Below, piece after piece: positions 35,956-46,859 of a DNA stretch of 64,000 nucleotides. The stretch's first letter is position 1. Every line of letters begins with the position of its first letter. The position numbers were made by a program, and so were the translations under genes. Location of the stretch: positions 62,001 to 126,000 of the forward strand of contig NZ_JABAIK010000002.1 in NCBI RefSeq assembly GCF_012641465.1. Reading direction: 5' to 3'. Below the pieces are notes generated by a model. It was given only the letters and a program-made list of their open reading frames with translations, was not told where the DNA came from and did not search any database. This stretch comes from Vibrio agarilyticus. Its GTDB lineage: Bacteria > Pseudomonadota > Gammaproteobacteria > Enterobacterales > Vibrionaceae.

Positions 35956-36486
35956 ATGCGTCACACATTTTGGTACTGGCTTAGTGTCATCGCTTTAACA
36001 TTCACAACCACAGCTCATGCCGAGGAAGCTCTGTATACCATAGGCCCTGGCGACACTATCACAATCCAAGTTTATGGAGAGCCCAATCTGTCATTGGACT
36101 CCATTTTGGTTTCGCCAGATGGCCACATTAGTTATCCCTACCTTGGCAGGGTTCGCGTGATCGATAAAACCACTAATCAGCTGCAAAATGAGATCAGTCG
36201 CGGTTTAAAAGGCGATTACTTGGTGAATCCTAAAGTGATGGTCAGTATGGTTCGCTACCGCCCATTTTACGTTAATGGCGAAGTGCGTCAGCCCGGTGGC
36301 TTTGAATTCAGTCCAGGTATGACTGTGGAAAAAGCCATCGCTCTGGCCGGGGGACTCACCGACAGAGCTTCGCGAGGTGGCATTAACTTAACTCGCCACA
36401 AAAGTGGTCGCACGCTGTCGGATGTGAGCATGACAGTACCCGTGCACGCAGGAGATATCATTTTCGTTGATGAAAGTTTCTTCTAA
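35956..36486 (+). CDS. Short Wza-like polysaccharide export protein
   Basis: 176 residues: signal peptide ('MRHTFWYWLSVIALTFTTTA'), poly-export domain 'YTIGPGDTITIQVYGEPNLS' and one SLBB domain ('FYVNGEVRQPGGFEFSPGMT'). Wza proteins are usually 350-400 residues lipoproteins with an outer-membrane helix; this one has no lipobox cysteine and lacks the C-terminal half. So it is a periplasmic short form, as in several Vibrio exopolysaccharide loci. AAGGA precedes the ATG. The ERIC begins two bases past the stop. Confidence 0.88.
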   Translation: MRHTFWYWLSVIALTFTTTAHAEEALYTIGPGDTITIQVYGEPNLSLDSILVSPDGHISYPYLGRVRVIDKTTNQLQNEISRGLKGDYLVNPKVMVSMVRYRPFYVNGEVRQPGGFEFSPGMTVEKAIALAGGLTDRASRGGINLTRHKSGRTLSDVSMTVPVHAGDIIFVDESFF

Positions 36487-36487
36487 C

Positions 36488-36628
36488 CTGTTGTTATCTT
36501 GGAGATGCAGCTAGGCGGCAAGCGAGCGAAGCTTCTGAGCACTTCACGAACAGAGTGATGAGGTTTGTGGGAGTCAGCCCCATAATTTTTGAAAGAAAAG
36601 CGCTGCAACTTCAAGCACGACGGGTAGA
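36488..36628 (+). repeat. ERIC element 9
   Basis: Left end worn; the core GATGCAGCTAGGCGGCAAGC and the right end CAACTTCAAGCACGACGGGTA are clear. It has an extra ATAATTTTTGAAAGAAAAG stretch near the right arm, similar to element 2. Confidence 0.8.
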
Positions 36629-36779
36629 GCGAAAAATTCACCTTCTCCCCATTTATGTGACTAGGATCCGTTTTAGAGAATGAAACACCGAGACTATATC
36701 CGTTATAGCAACTCGCCAACACCGTATAGATGGTTGATTGCTATTCTAAATGTTTCAAATCTCATATTTAGGTTCTAAG

Positions 36780-37283
36780 ATGCTCAACCGCTGTCAAGAT
36801 GCTGATAGTCCGCCAGCATCACTCTCAATTCGCATGGCTCGATATGCGCTAGCGTTAATTATCTGTACCGCCGCTTCGCTTTCTTTATGGAAAACCTCGC
36901 ATTACTACTTCTTCATCTATATCGAGTTGGAGCGCTGGTTCGGAGGTTCCACTTATTTCCATTTCGGCTTTTGGTGGCTCATCGCACTTTTTGCCCCTTG
37001 GGCCTTTCCCCAAATAACAAAAAAACAAAAATATGACCCTATTGGCGCACGTCTTCTTTTGATCCTTTTAGCCATTGCGGTTTTGGAAGAGTTTTCGCAA
37101 GCTTTCATCCCTAGCCGTGGTTTCTCTTGGCAAGATGTTCAAACAAACAGTTTCGGCTGCGTGGCAGGGTATTTCAGTGCACAACTGCTTTCACTTGGGT
37201 GGCGTTGGATAAAAATAATGGTACCTAAACCATTTGAAACTGCCGATAAGCGGCAAGCGAGCAAAGCCTCCGAGCAAAGATGA
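36780..37283 (+). CDS. VanZ-like membrane protein with ERIC-encoded C-terminus
   Basis: About 167 residues with four transmembrane segments and the VanZ signature 'AVLEEFSQAFIPSRGFSWQDVQTN'. VanZ-like proteins are common in exopolysaccharide loci, where their role is unclear. The last 20 or so residues (from 'VPKPFETADKRQASKA' on) are encoded by the decayed ERIC at 37219-37317, so the natural C-terminus has been replaced. The ATG at 36780 is preferred over 36750. Confidence 0.8.
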   Translation: MLNRCQDADSPPASLSIRMARYALALIICTAASLSLWKTSHYYFFIYIELERWFGGSTYFHFGFWWLIALFAPWAFPQITKKQKYDPIGARLLLILLAIAVLEEFSQAFIPSRGFSWQDVQTNSFGCVAGYFSAQLLSLGWRWIKIMVPKPFETADKRQASKASEQR

Positions 37284-37317
37284 GCAATGTGATGAGATGT
37301 GTGAGAGCCAGCTAACA
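37219..37317 (+). repeat. ERIC element 10 (decayed, right end lost)
   Basis: GTACCTAAACCATTTGAAAC, GCGGCAAGCGAGCAAAGCC and GTGATGAGATGTGTGAGAGCC mark the element; after AGCTAACA the match ends. Confidence 0.7.
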
Positions 37318-37437
37318 TTATAATAACTTACCCATTCGATACCTATAGTATCAAGCCAAGTTACTTTTAGTCTTATTGTTCTATTTGAACACATTAATTA
37401 TCGTTTATTTCATCTTCAATGATGAAAGGAAAGAATA

Positions 37438-38304
37438 ATGTCCATTAGTTCAAAACTAACTAGTTTAGCGCTGACCCTAGGCATGATTGCTAGCGCTAGC
37501 GCAGCCGATGGTTTTGATCCATCGAAGCCAGTATTAAAAGAACTAAAAAATGATATCTATCAATATTCCCAGTTCTTTTATAACAGTCTAGTTGTTGTTA
37601 CAGACGAAGGCGTGATTATTACTGACCCTTCAGGAGATGCTCGTTCTGCACAAATGATAAAAGAAATCCGCAAAGTGACAGACAAGCCCGTAAAAAAAGT
37701 TATTTACTCCCATGACCACTTTGACCATTCTCGTGGTGGTAATATCTTCAAACAACAAGGCGTAGAGTTTATTGCTCAAGAAAATTGTTCCGACCTTCTT
37801 TCTCGTGACTTGGAAGATAAAGTAGCATATCCAACAAAAACTTATGAAAATAGCATGACGGTTTCATTGGCTGGGAAAAATATCGACTTGCATTACTACG
37901 GCAAGAATGATGGTAACTGCATGAGCGTAATCCACATGCCTGAAGACAAAGTATTAGTCGCAGTAGATTGGCACTTACCTCAATACTTAGTGAGCTCTGG
38001 ACGTTTAATCGAGCAAGACTATGTAGCCACACTGAACACGATCAAGCGTGTACGCAAAGAGCTAGAATTTGACACCATCATAAATGGCCATATCCCTGTC
38101 GATTCACCAGAGCTGCTCAAAGAGAGTGAGGAGTTTGCTCAGACTCTATTCGATGCGGTTTGGCAAGGGCTGCAAGATGGCAAATCAGTTGATGAACTAA
38201 AAAAATCGGTAAAACTCCTGAAATTCAACCATTGGAATGGTTATGAAGAACATTTGCCAGCGCATATTGAGCGCATGGCTTACTCCATTTGGCATGGGAA
38301 TTAA
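37438..38304 (+). CDS. Exported metallo-beta-lactamase-fold hydrolase
   Basis: 288 residues. Signal peptide ('MSISSKLTSLALTLGMIASA'), then an MBL fold with the metal motif 'SHDHFDHSRGG' (HxHxDH), 'DWHLP' and 'NGHIPV' supplying later metal ligands. The physiological substrate is unknown; the closest look is to periplasmic MBL hydrolases linked with quinoprotein systems, not to class B antibiotic enzymes. AAAGGA precedes the ATG. Composition is A+T-richer than nearby genes. Probably cotranscribed with grxB, 13 bases on. Confidence 0.85.
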   Translation: MSISSKLTSLALTLGMIASASAADGFDPSKPVLKELKNDIYQYSQFFYNSLVVVTDEGVIITDPSGDARSAQMIKEIRKVTDKPVKKVIYSHDHFDHSRGGNIFKQQGVEFIAQENCSDLLSRDLEDKVAYPTKTYENSMTVSLAGKNIDLHYYGKNDGNCMSVIHMPEDKVLVAVDWHLPQYLVSSGRLIEQDYVATLNTIKRVRKELEFDTIINGHIPVDSPELLKESEEFAQTLFDAVWQGLQDGKSVDELKKSVKLLKFNHWNGYEEHLPAHIERMAYSIWHGN

Positions 38305-38317
38305 TGTGGGAGTTATG

Positions 38318-38989
38318 ATGAAACTACATGTATTTGATAGCTGTCCTTTTTGCGTCCGCGTTAAGACTATTATTGGTCTTAAAAAGATTGATTGTGAAAT
38401 TAGCCCTATGATCTTAGGGCAATGTCCAGAATCGCTAAATGGCAAGCTCGAACGTCTAAGCGTCCCTGTTCTTGAACAAAAACAGCAAGTTGGTAAGGGT
38501 ACGGTGATGGTCGAGAGCCTTGACATTATCCGTTACTTGGATCAACAAGATGAGCCAATGTTCACCAGCTACGAAATATCGGAGGCATTAAACAATCTAC
38601 TAAAACGGCTTTACCCAATATCTGCGCAACTTTTGTACCCTCGTATGCTACAACTTAACCTCCCGGAGCTTTCTACGCCAGCTGCTCTTAGTCTGTTTGT
38701 TGAATCGCGCAAAGAGGTGTTAGGTCAACCCATTGAAGTGGCATTGCAGAAAACCGAAGAGTACATTCCAAAGCTAAAGTACCTCATGGAAGAGCTAGAA
38801 TCATTGATAGATATTAATGCTCTTATCTTAGGTGAGCGTCCGTTGAACATTGATGATATTGCCGCATTTTCTGAGCTAAGAAACTACACAATGATCGCTG
38901 AGCTAGAAATGAGTGACGCTATGATGAGCTTTGTTAATTTCATCGCATCATGTTCTAGCATTTCGTTATATCCACCAATAAGCCATTAA
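38318..38989 (+). CDS. grxB: Glutaredoxin 2 (GrxB)
   Basis: 223 residues. Thioredoxin-fold N-terminus with the redox motif 'CPFC' (9-12) and 'VPVLEQ' cis-proline, then an all-helical GST-like C-terminal domain. This is the atypical, large glutaredoxin of the E. coli GrxB type (215 residues). GGGAG lies just before two tandem ATGs (38315, 38318); the second gives the standard start 'MKLHVFDSCPFC'. Confidence 0.92.
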   Translation: MKLHVFDSCPFCVRVKTIIGLKKIDCEISPMILGQCPESLNGKLERLSVPVLEQKQQVGKGTVMVESLDIIRYLDQQDEPMFTSYEISEALNNLLKRLYPISAQLLYPRMLQLNLPELSTPAALSLFVESRKEVLGQPIEVALQKTEEYIPKLKYLMEELESLIDINALILGERPLNIDDIAAFSELRNYTMIAELEMSDAMMSFVNFIASCSSISLYPPISH

Positions 38990-38997
38990 TGGGCGTT

Positions 38998-39070
38998 TAT
39001 CCCCATCGCGCTTGAAGTTGCAGTGCTTTTCGTTGTAAAGAAAGGGTCCACTCTCACAAAACTCATCACA
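38998..39070 (-). repeat. ERIC element 11, left part (split by the 268-bp element)
   Basis: TATCCCCATCGCGCTTGAAGTTGCAG through AACTCATCACA. It continues at 39339 after the inserted 268-bp element. Confidence 0.8.
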
Positions 39071-39338
39071 TATACCCAAGTAACCTCAAGATGCATGGTT
39101 CAGCGAGAATGACTTGGTTCATCAGTGAGGCGAGGGTTTGAAGATTGAGTGGCTCTCAATCGAAAATCGTCAACAAAGCTGATGAGCCAAGAAAGCTCGC
39201 CCTTTGGGAGCCGATCACGGAACCGATAGCTGCGTTAAACAACTTGAAAATAGACTCGCTATTTCGCTGCGTTGTTTGCCTTGCTCTCGGCTCAGTGAGC
39301 CGGCTCTGAATCCAGCATCTTGAGGTCACTTGGGTATA
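39071..39338 (+). repeat. 268-bp repeat element, copy 2 (nested in an ERIC)
   Basis: Same length and ends as the copy at 25170-25437, with few differences, including the internal AAACAAC...GTTGTTT hairpin. Flanking sequence on both sides is ERIC, broken at a TA. Confidence 0.88.
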
Positions 39339-39403
39339 GTCTGTCTCTGTGATGAAGGTGTTTCGTTTGCTGCCCATCTGCAACTCTACGTTATTTGGAC
39401 ATA
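39339..39403 (-). repeat. ERIC element 11, right part
   Basis: GTCTGTCTCTGTGATGAAGG through GTTATTTGGACATA continues the ERIC interrupted at 39070. Confidence 0.75.
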
Positions 39404-39427
39404 AACACCAAGCCCACTTCCCATTGA

Positions 39428-40063
39428 TTAAACTAAATTTTTACGTGCCCAAGCAGTCGCTTGGGTGCGATTTTTGACGTCTATTTTTCGAAAAATATTA
39501 TACAAGTGTGATTTGATTGTGTGTTCGCTAATAAACAACGAGTCGGCAATTTCCATATTAGAACCGCCATTTTTTAGAAATTGGAGCACCTGCACTTCGC
39601 GTCGAGTCAAATCGATATCAATGAGGATGTTATCCCCCCGCTCACTACCATGCTCCTGATAGTAATTGATTAATTGATCTAAGGTATGCCTTGGGAGCCA
39701 ATTGGCTCCATCGGCCACAGCCCTAATCCCTTGGCTGAGCTGTTCCACAGTATCTTTTGCACCAAAGACACCTTTAACACATGGCCATTTAATTAATTCT
39801 TGAGGTTCTAATTCTGCATTAAGATTCAACAAAATAGTGCTCTTTAGCGCGTTATTTTTCATTATATAGTGCGCATTTTCCTCACTCATCTCTACGGCAA
39901 AATCGATTAATAAAACACTCACATCATCAAGCCCTTCATCCAATAGGGAACACTTAACATCCCTGAGCTCGATCGGTAAGCCTGTCAGCTCAACCAACAT
40001 ATTTTTTAGATTTTCATTCTGCAGGCTTTGCTGAGTCAGCAGAACAATTTTATTTAGTTTCAT
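39428..40063 (-). CDS. VpsT/CsgD-like LuxR-family regulator (altered c-di-GMP motif)
   Basis: 211 residues. Receiver-like domain without a clear phosphoacceptor, then a LuxR helix-turn-helix ('LTRREVQVLQFLKNGGSNME' on to 'HTIKSHLYNIFRKIDVKNRT'). VpsT-like regulators bind cyclic di-GMP through W[FLT][ST]R; here the place reads W122-L-P-R125, with proline in the third position, so binding may be lost or changed. Such proteins control biofilm matrix genes. Paralogous to the next gene upstream; 232 bases apart on the same strand. Confidence 0.88.
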   Translation of the reverse strand: MKLNKIVLLTQQSLQNENLKNMLVELTGLPIELRDVKCSLLDEGLDDVSVLLIDFAVEMSEENAHYIMKNNALKSTILLNLNAELEPQELIKWPCVKGVFGAKDTVEQLSQGIRAVADGANWLPRHTLDQLINYYQEHGSERGDNILIDIDLTRREVQVLQFLKNGGSNMEIADSLFISEHTIKSHLYNIFRKIDVKNRTQATAWARKNLV

Positions 40064-40229
40064 GGCGCAACCTATCTGAGAAACTCATTCCTTTTGAGTC
40101 TAATCCTCATACTTACTTCATTATCATTTCGTTACACTGATAAAGAAGTACTAGGTAAAGTTAAGTTCAATTTCTCGATTAATGAAAATCCGAAAGGTAT
40201 TTTTTTCGTGCGCGGGTTTTATCAAGCAC

Positions 40230-40246
40230 TATACCCAAAGGGTATA
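40230..40246. repeat. 17-bp palindromic ERIC remnant
   Basis: TATACCCAAAGGGTATA: only the outer ends of an ERIC-like element, joined by three bases. It lies between the tandem regulators. Confidence 0.5.
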
Positions 40247-40295
40247 ATGCTCAAGTGGAACCGAGGTCAATGCATTGAACGAGAGCGGAAAGAAA

Positions 40296-40961
40296 TTAAG
40301 AGAGCCCTTGGTGAAAGCTAAGATGATCTTTGGCCCAAATCAACGCTTGAACACGATTGCGAACGTCAATTTTCCTAAAAATATTATGTAGATGGGTTTT
40401 AACCGTATTTTCGCTTACCGAAAGTGTTCGAGCGATTTGTTGATTAGAGTCACCGTTTGATAACAACGTAATGATCTGCCGCTCTCGCTTGGTTAATGGC
40501 ACCATGTCATGTGAAGACACTGGCTTGCGATGGAGTCTCAACCCCTCAATCAATTCGCTCGCCAAGCGACGGCTAAACCACATCTCGCCCGACAAAATGC
40601 GCGCAATTCCTTGCTGAAGATGTTCAATACTGTCATCAAAATAAAACAGACCCACCACATTCTGCCAATGCGCTAGCGTCTCACTTCCAACAGAGTGAGC
40701 ACAATTAAACAAGATTTCTTGTACGGGGTGTTCCGCTCGATGAAGCAAAGAAACATAGTGGGAATAGAAGCTGGCTTGTGCAAGATCATGATCGAACAAG
40801 ATCCAACGACATCTTGCGGGCAGAGTGGTCGCTGTTACAAGCTGCTGCGGCGTAAACAACACAAACTCAGCGCCAAGCACTTGCTCAAGTTTATCTTTTA
40901 GCAGTATCGATTGCAGGCTGTCGTCTGCTATCAAAACGACGCGTGTTGCTGCAGTAGCCAT
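40296..40961 (-). CDS. VpsT/CsgD-like LuxR-family regulator
   Basis: 221 residues, same plan as its neighbour: N-terminal receiver-like domain and C-terminal LuxR helix-turn-helix ('LTKRERQIITLLSNGDSNQQ' and 'ENTVKTHLHNIFRKIDVRNR'). The c-di-GMP-binding motif is intact: W128-F-S-R131. So this copy should respond to cyclic di-GMP and act on exopolysaccharide or biofilm genes; the polysaccharide remnant at 34.5-37.3 kb is a nearby candidate target. Member of the VpsT/CpsQ/BrpT group, which one is not decidable. Confidence 0.9.
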   Translation of the reverse strand: MATAATRVVLIADDSLQSILLKDKLEQVLGAEFVLFTPQQLVTATTLPARCRWILFDHDLAQASFYSHYVSLLHRAEHPVQEILFNCAHSVGSETLAHWQNVVGLFYFDDSIEHLQQGIARILSGEMWFSRRLASELIEGLRLHRKPVSSHDMVPLTKRERQIITLLSNGDSNQQIARTLSVSENTVKTHLHNIFRKIDVRNRVQALIWAKDHLSFHQGLS

Positions 40962-41122
40962 CTCTTAACCCTTTCTAAAAACCCCAGTTAAAAGAGTAAT
41001 CTCGAGCAACACAAAGTCAAGGCGAAAGCCTGAGAATGACTAAGGTAACAGTTTGATTTTTCTAACCAAAGTATGAGACAAGCATGAGATGGCGCAGCGT
41101 TAACGCGTCGTTACGTTAGCGC

Positions 41123-41323
41123 TTAATGAATCGGCGTCGTGCCCTTTTCACTAAACTTACCAAAGTAGTGCTCAAGAATTTCGGGGGTCAGCTTCCCTTC
41201 CTCTTCAAGGCGACGAAGTTCTGCGGCAATCGCTTTTTGCTCTTCAAGAGACGGAAGCGCGACTTCTGGCTCTTGAGTCAGCTCTTGTGCCATCGCTTCT
41301 AATTCTTGTTCAAATTCTTTCAT
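41123..41323 (-). CDS. Small acidic helical protein, unknown function
   Basis: 66 residues, rich in Glu and Leu ('MKEFEQELEAMAQELTQEPE'), probably all helical with coiled-coil potential. AGGT lies before the tandem ATGs at 41326 and 41323. It is divergent from the MoxR operon, with about 350 bases between. I know no function. Confidence 0.6.
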   Translation of the reverse strand: MKEFEQELEAMAQELTQEPEVALPSLEEQKAIAAELRRLEEEGKLTPEILEHYFGKFSEKGTTPIH

Positions 41324-41326
41324 CAC

Positions 41327-41672
41327 TGTTATACCTATTCATGAAACTGTGGCGATTCTAAACAACATCACTACGTTATGCCAGCGCTTGATAAAGCCCC
41401 ATCAAATACGCTTAAATCGCAACAACATACAAGCGGGCTTGCTGGAATGAAAACAGTCAGTAAAATACGCCAGTGATGACTCGATTATCAAATTGAATCA
41501 AGATGATACTCAGGCAACGTGACGGAATAGGTCGCGACAACGCGCCAAGTTTTGCACCTTAATACGTCAGCCACATGGCAGTGCCGCTAGATGAGCAAAA
41601 TCAATTAAGCCGCGGAAACTTTTCCTAGCATTTTGCTGTCTAGTCATCAAGATAAACATAGGAACACAATCC
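41327..41672. other. Intergenic region upstream of the MoxR operon
   Basis: About 345 bases without a gene. It must hold the promoters for the MoxR operon and the divergent small gene; AGGAA lies 8 bases before the MoxR start. No clear operator or hairpin was seen. Confidence 0.6.
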
Positions 41673-42629
41673 ATGCTGCTTACTCAGTTTCAAGCATTAC
41701 AACAGTATCTACACCAACAAATTATTGGCCAGCCAGCCCTAACCGAACAACTGCTGATTGCGCTGCTTGCCGACGGCCATATTTTGGTTGAAGGTCCTCC
41801 CGGTCTTGCTAAAACACGAGCTGTCAAATGCCTTGCCGATTGCATAGAAGGCAATTTTCATCGCGTGCAGTTTACACCTGATTTACTCCCTGCGGATCTG
41901 ACCGGTACCGATATTTTTCGCGCTGAAACAGGGTCGTTTGAATTTCAGCCAGGCCCTATCTTCAATCATCTGATCCTCGCCGATGAAATTAACCGCGCAC
42001 CGGCCAAAGTGCAGGCGGCTATGCTTGAAGCCATGGCAGAAAAACAAGTGACCGCAGGACGCACCACCTACCCACTTTCGCGCCTATTTTTGGTCATGGC
42101 AACGCAAAACCCAATTGAACAAGAAGGCACGTACCCACTTCCCGAAGCTCAACTTGACCGTTTTTTGTTACACCTTAATGTGGATTATCCTCAGGCTGAG
42201 GATGAGTTGGCAATTTTGCGCATCAATCGCGGCGAAGCAAAAGGTGACGAAGCCATCGCGCATCCCAACCTGACTCAAGAGGCCATTTTTGCCGCACGCC
42301 AAGAGGTATTAAACATTCATATGGCAGAAAGCGTCGAGCAGTACATTGTTCGATTGGTGATTGCCACACGGGAACCAAGTCGTTATAGCACGGCACTGGC
42401 ACAAGCGATTGCAATGGGTGTTAGCCCACGTGCCACAATCGCCCTTGACCGCTGCGCTCGCGCTCGCGCTTGGCTAAATGGCCGTGACTATGTTACACCA
42501 GAGGATGTACAAGCGATGGCTTATCCGGTGTTACGTCATCGCATTTTGCTTAGCTACCATGCTCAAGCAGAAGGCATGAATGGGAATCAAATCATTGACC
42601 AACTTTTAAAGCTGGTAGGAAGTGCGTAA
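41673..42629 (+). CDS. MoxR-family AAA+ ATPase
   Basis: 318 residues. Walker A 'GPPGLAKT' (about 40-47), Walker B 'LADEINRAPAKVQ', sensor 1 'MATQNPIEQEGTYPLPEAQL' and a C-terminal lid. MoxR ATPases act as chaperones that remodel vWA-domain partners, here most likely the two vWA proteins encoded downstream. First gene of a six-gene operon; the next ATG follows directly on this TAA. Confidence 0.93.
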   Translation: MLLTQFQALQQYLHQQIIGQPALTEQLLIALLADGHILVEGPPGLAKTRAVKCLADCIEGNFHRVQFTPDLLPADLTGTDIFRAETGSFEFQPGPIFNHLILADEINRAPAKVQAAMLEAMAEKQVTAGRTTYPLSRLFLVMATQNPIEQEGTYPLPEAQLDRFLLHLNVDYPQAEDELAILRINRGEAKGDEAIAHPNLTQEAIFAARQEVLNIHMAESVEQYIVRLVIATREPSRYSTALAQAIAMGVSPRATIALDRCARARAWLNGRDYVTPEDVQAMAYPVLRHRILLSYHAQAEGMNGNQIIDQLLKLVGSA

Positions 42630-43586
42630 ATGACGCCATCATTGCCACCACATACCGATGGTGCGACATTAAATCTCAACGAGTTAGTGTATTACCAAAG
42701 CCAGACGGTGCGTTGGTTACCCCCAGCGCGCTCAGTTTGGTCGCGTCTCGCCGGATTGCACCACAGTCGCCAACAAGGGCGAGGAATGGATTTTGCCGAA
42801 GTGCGTCAATACCAGCCCGGTGATGATATTCGCAGTATTGACTGGCGCGTAACAGCACGTACCGGAAAAACCCATACCAAACTTTTTACCGAAGACAAAC
42901 AGCGCTCCGTTCTGATTTATCTTGATTTAACCCCATCGCTGTTTTTTGGCTCATGCTACGTTTTAAAATCGGTGCAAATGGCCCATTTCGCTGCGGTGTT
43001 GGCTTGGCTCACACTGGCAAACAAAGATTGCGTTGGCTTTCTCATTGATAATGGCCAGCAACAGTGGGAATTTAAGCCTAGCGCCTTAACCAAACGAGCG
43101 CTCAGCGGGCTTGCGACATTAGTTGAGCTGCACAATCGTCAGCTTAATCAAGCGCCAAAGCCTGCACTCAACCGAGAGGTTAACGCCGCCCAAAGCGCGC
43201 CACTCTCGAGTTCAAATTCTCTGCCGTTGACTGAAAAATTACAGCGATTGTGCCCAAAAGGGACTGAAATCATTGTACTGAGCGATTTCGCCTGCTTTGA
43301 TGCCACCATGTTGGAGGCGTTCTCACCACTTCGCCACCATAATACACTGCGCTTCGTTCAGCTTTTCGACCCACTTGAACAAGGTCAAACTCGCTTTCGC
43401 GGACGCGCGCGAGTCACAGATGGTCACGAGACTCACTGGTTCGATTTTGGCTCAAAAAACAACAAATCCTTGCTCATGGCGGCATTTGAGCAGCATTCTG
43501 CGCAACTGAAACAGCATTGTCTCTCTCAAGGCATTGATTTCCACACTATTAGCTCGGGCCAAGCCCTATTAGATCAAATAAATTAA
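42630..43586 (+). CDS. DUF58 domain protein
   Basis: 318 residues with the DUF58 core 'GRGMDFAEVRQYQPGDDIRS' and 'IDWRVTARTGKTHTKLF' near residues 49-85, then a vWA-like fold ('LIYLDLTPSLFFG'). These proteins always go with MoxR genes; their role is not settled but is tied to envelope stress. Starts at the base after the MoxR stop. Confidence 0.92.
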   Translation: MTPSLPPHTDGATLNLNELVYYQSQTVRWLPPARSVWSRLAGLHHSRQQGRGMDFAEVRQYQPGDDIRSIDWRVTARTGKTHTKLFTEDKQRSVLIYLDLTPSLFFGSCYVLKSVQMAHFAAVLAWLTLANKDCVGFLIDNGQQQWEFKPSALTKRALSGLATLVELHNRQLNQAPKPALNREVNAAQSAPLSSSNSLPLTEKLQRLCPKGTEIIVLSDFACFDATMLEAFSPLRHHNTLRFVQLFDPLEQGQTRFRGRARVTDGHETHWFDFGSKNNKSLLMAAFEQHSAQLKQHCLSQGIDFHTISSGQALLDQIN

Positions 43587-43587
43587 T

Positions 43588-44061
43588 ATGAATACTGAAC
43601 CCACTCTTGCTCTTGATCCATTAGTGCTTCCACACGCTCCCAGCTGGTTCCCTCTGGCTTGGGGCTGGTGGGCGACCTTAGCCTTTGTGGTAATCACGAT
43701 TATTGCGCTGATCTTAACGGTAAGAATTCACCGCTCACGCCGCAAAGCCAAACGCACCGCATTATCACTCTTTGCACAAGGTAACATCGCGACCTCGCCT
43801 TCGGCGGCACTCGAATTACTGCGTCAAGCGGCGCTGTGCTACTACCCCAGAGAAACCATTGCATCGCTTAATGGAGACGCTTGGTATCAATTTCTTGATG
43901 AGCAAATTGGTGAAGCCCGCTTCATGCCGAAACTGGAACAATGGCAAGCCGCGCTCTACCAAACCGTATCTAATGAAGAGTGTGACAATCGCACACTGAT
44001 CCAAGACTGTTACGATTGGGTGGCCAAAGCCTTGCCACCTAAGCGAGGTCGCCGTGGCTAG
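43588..44061 (+). CDS. DUF4381 single-pass membrane protein
   Basis: 157 residues. A transmembrane helix (about 28-50) follows a short periplasmic start with 'PHAPSWFPLAWGWW', the DUF4381 signature; the rest is a cytosolic helical domain with 'ALELLRQAALCYYPRETIAS'. Its stop overlaps the next gene's GTG start by 8 bases. Confidence 0.88.
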   Translation: MNTEPTLALDPLVLPHAPSWFPLAWGWWATLAFVVITIIALILTVRIHRSRRKAKRTALSLFAQGNIATSPSAALELLRQAALCYYPRETIASLNGDAWYQFLDEQIGEARFMPKLEQWQAALYQTVSNEECDNRTLIQDCYDWVAKALPPKRGRRG

Positions 44062-45017
44062 TGGGCTATCGTTTGTTTGGTGGTGGGCATGGCTACTATT
44101 ACCGCTGCCTTGGGTAATTCGCCGATGGTTGCCCGCGATTGATACCGTCGAGGCACTGCGTTTGCCTTGGTTGCCTCAGTCGTCAACACAACGCAAGCAT
44201 CGCGCCACACCGACCCTACTTGCGGCCGCATGCCTTTGGCTTGGGTTGGTTGCGGCTCTGGCGCGACCCGTTTGGTATGGTGAACCGATTGAATTTCAGC
44301 CCAAGCACCGCGACCTGATGCTGCTTGTCGACTTATCAGGTTCAATGGAGCAACGTGACATGATGCTTGATGGCGATTATGTCGACAGACTGACCGCCGT
44401 GAAACACGTTGTGAGTCAATTTGCCAGCGAACGCAATGGCGATAGGCTAGGTTTGGTGGTGTTTGCCGACCATGCCTATTTGCAAACCCCACTCACTTAC
44501 GACCGCTCAAGCGTAGTACAACAACTGCAACAAATGGTTATTGGACTTGTTGGATCCAATACGGCGATTGGTGACGGCATTGGTCTTGCCACCAAAAGTT
44601 TTGTCGACAGTGAAGCGCCGCAACGCGTGATGATCCTATTGAGCGATGGGGCCAATACGGCAGGCACACTCAGTCCGGAAGACGCGGCACGCATCGCGGC
44701 AAAATACCAGGCCAAACTTTACACCATTGGGATTGGCGCAGGTGAAATGGAAGTGGATGGTTTTCTTTTCTCACGCACCGTCAACACAGCGCGTGATTTG
44801 GATGAAAGCACACTAAGCGCCATCGCCAAAGCCACTGGCGGCCAATATTTTCGAGCTAAAAATGCCACGGATCTGACTGATATCTATCAGGTCATTAATC
44901 AATTGGAGCCGATTAATCAGCAAGTTCAGATCTGGCGTCCACAAAGCGAATGGTTTTACTATCCACTGGCAATGAGCCTGGTGATTGGCGTTTTGCTTAT
45001 TCTTTTGGGCCGAGTCT

Positions 45018-45025
<8 letters not shown>
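44054..45025 (+). CDS. vWA domain membrane protein (BatA type)
   Basis: 323 residues. Two N-terminal transmembrane helices, a von Willebrand A domain (about 85-290) with the MIDAS motif 'DLSGSM', and a C-terminal helix. Starts with GTG inside the previous gene. BatA and BatB proteins form envelope complexes with the MoxR partner; in several bacteria the operon supports stress or oxygen tolerance. Confidence 0.9.
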
Positions 45026-46856
<1,831 letters not shown>

Positions 46857-46859
46857 TTG

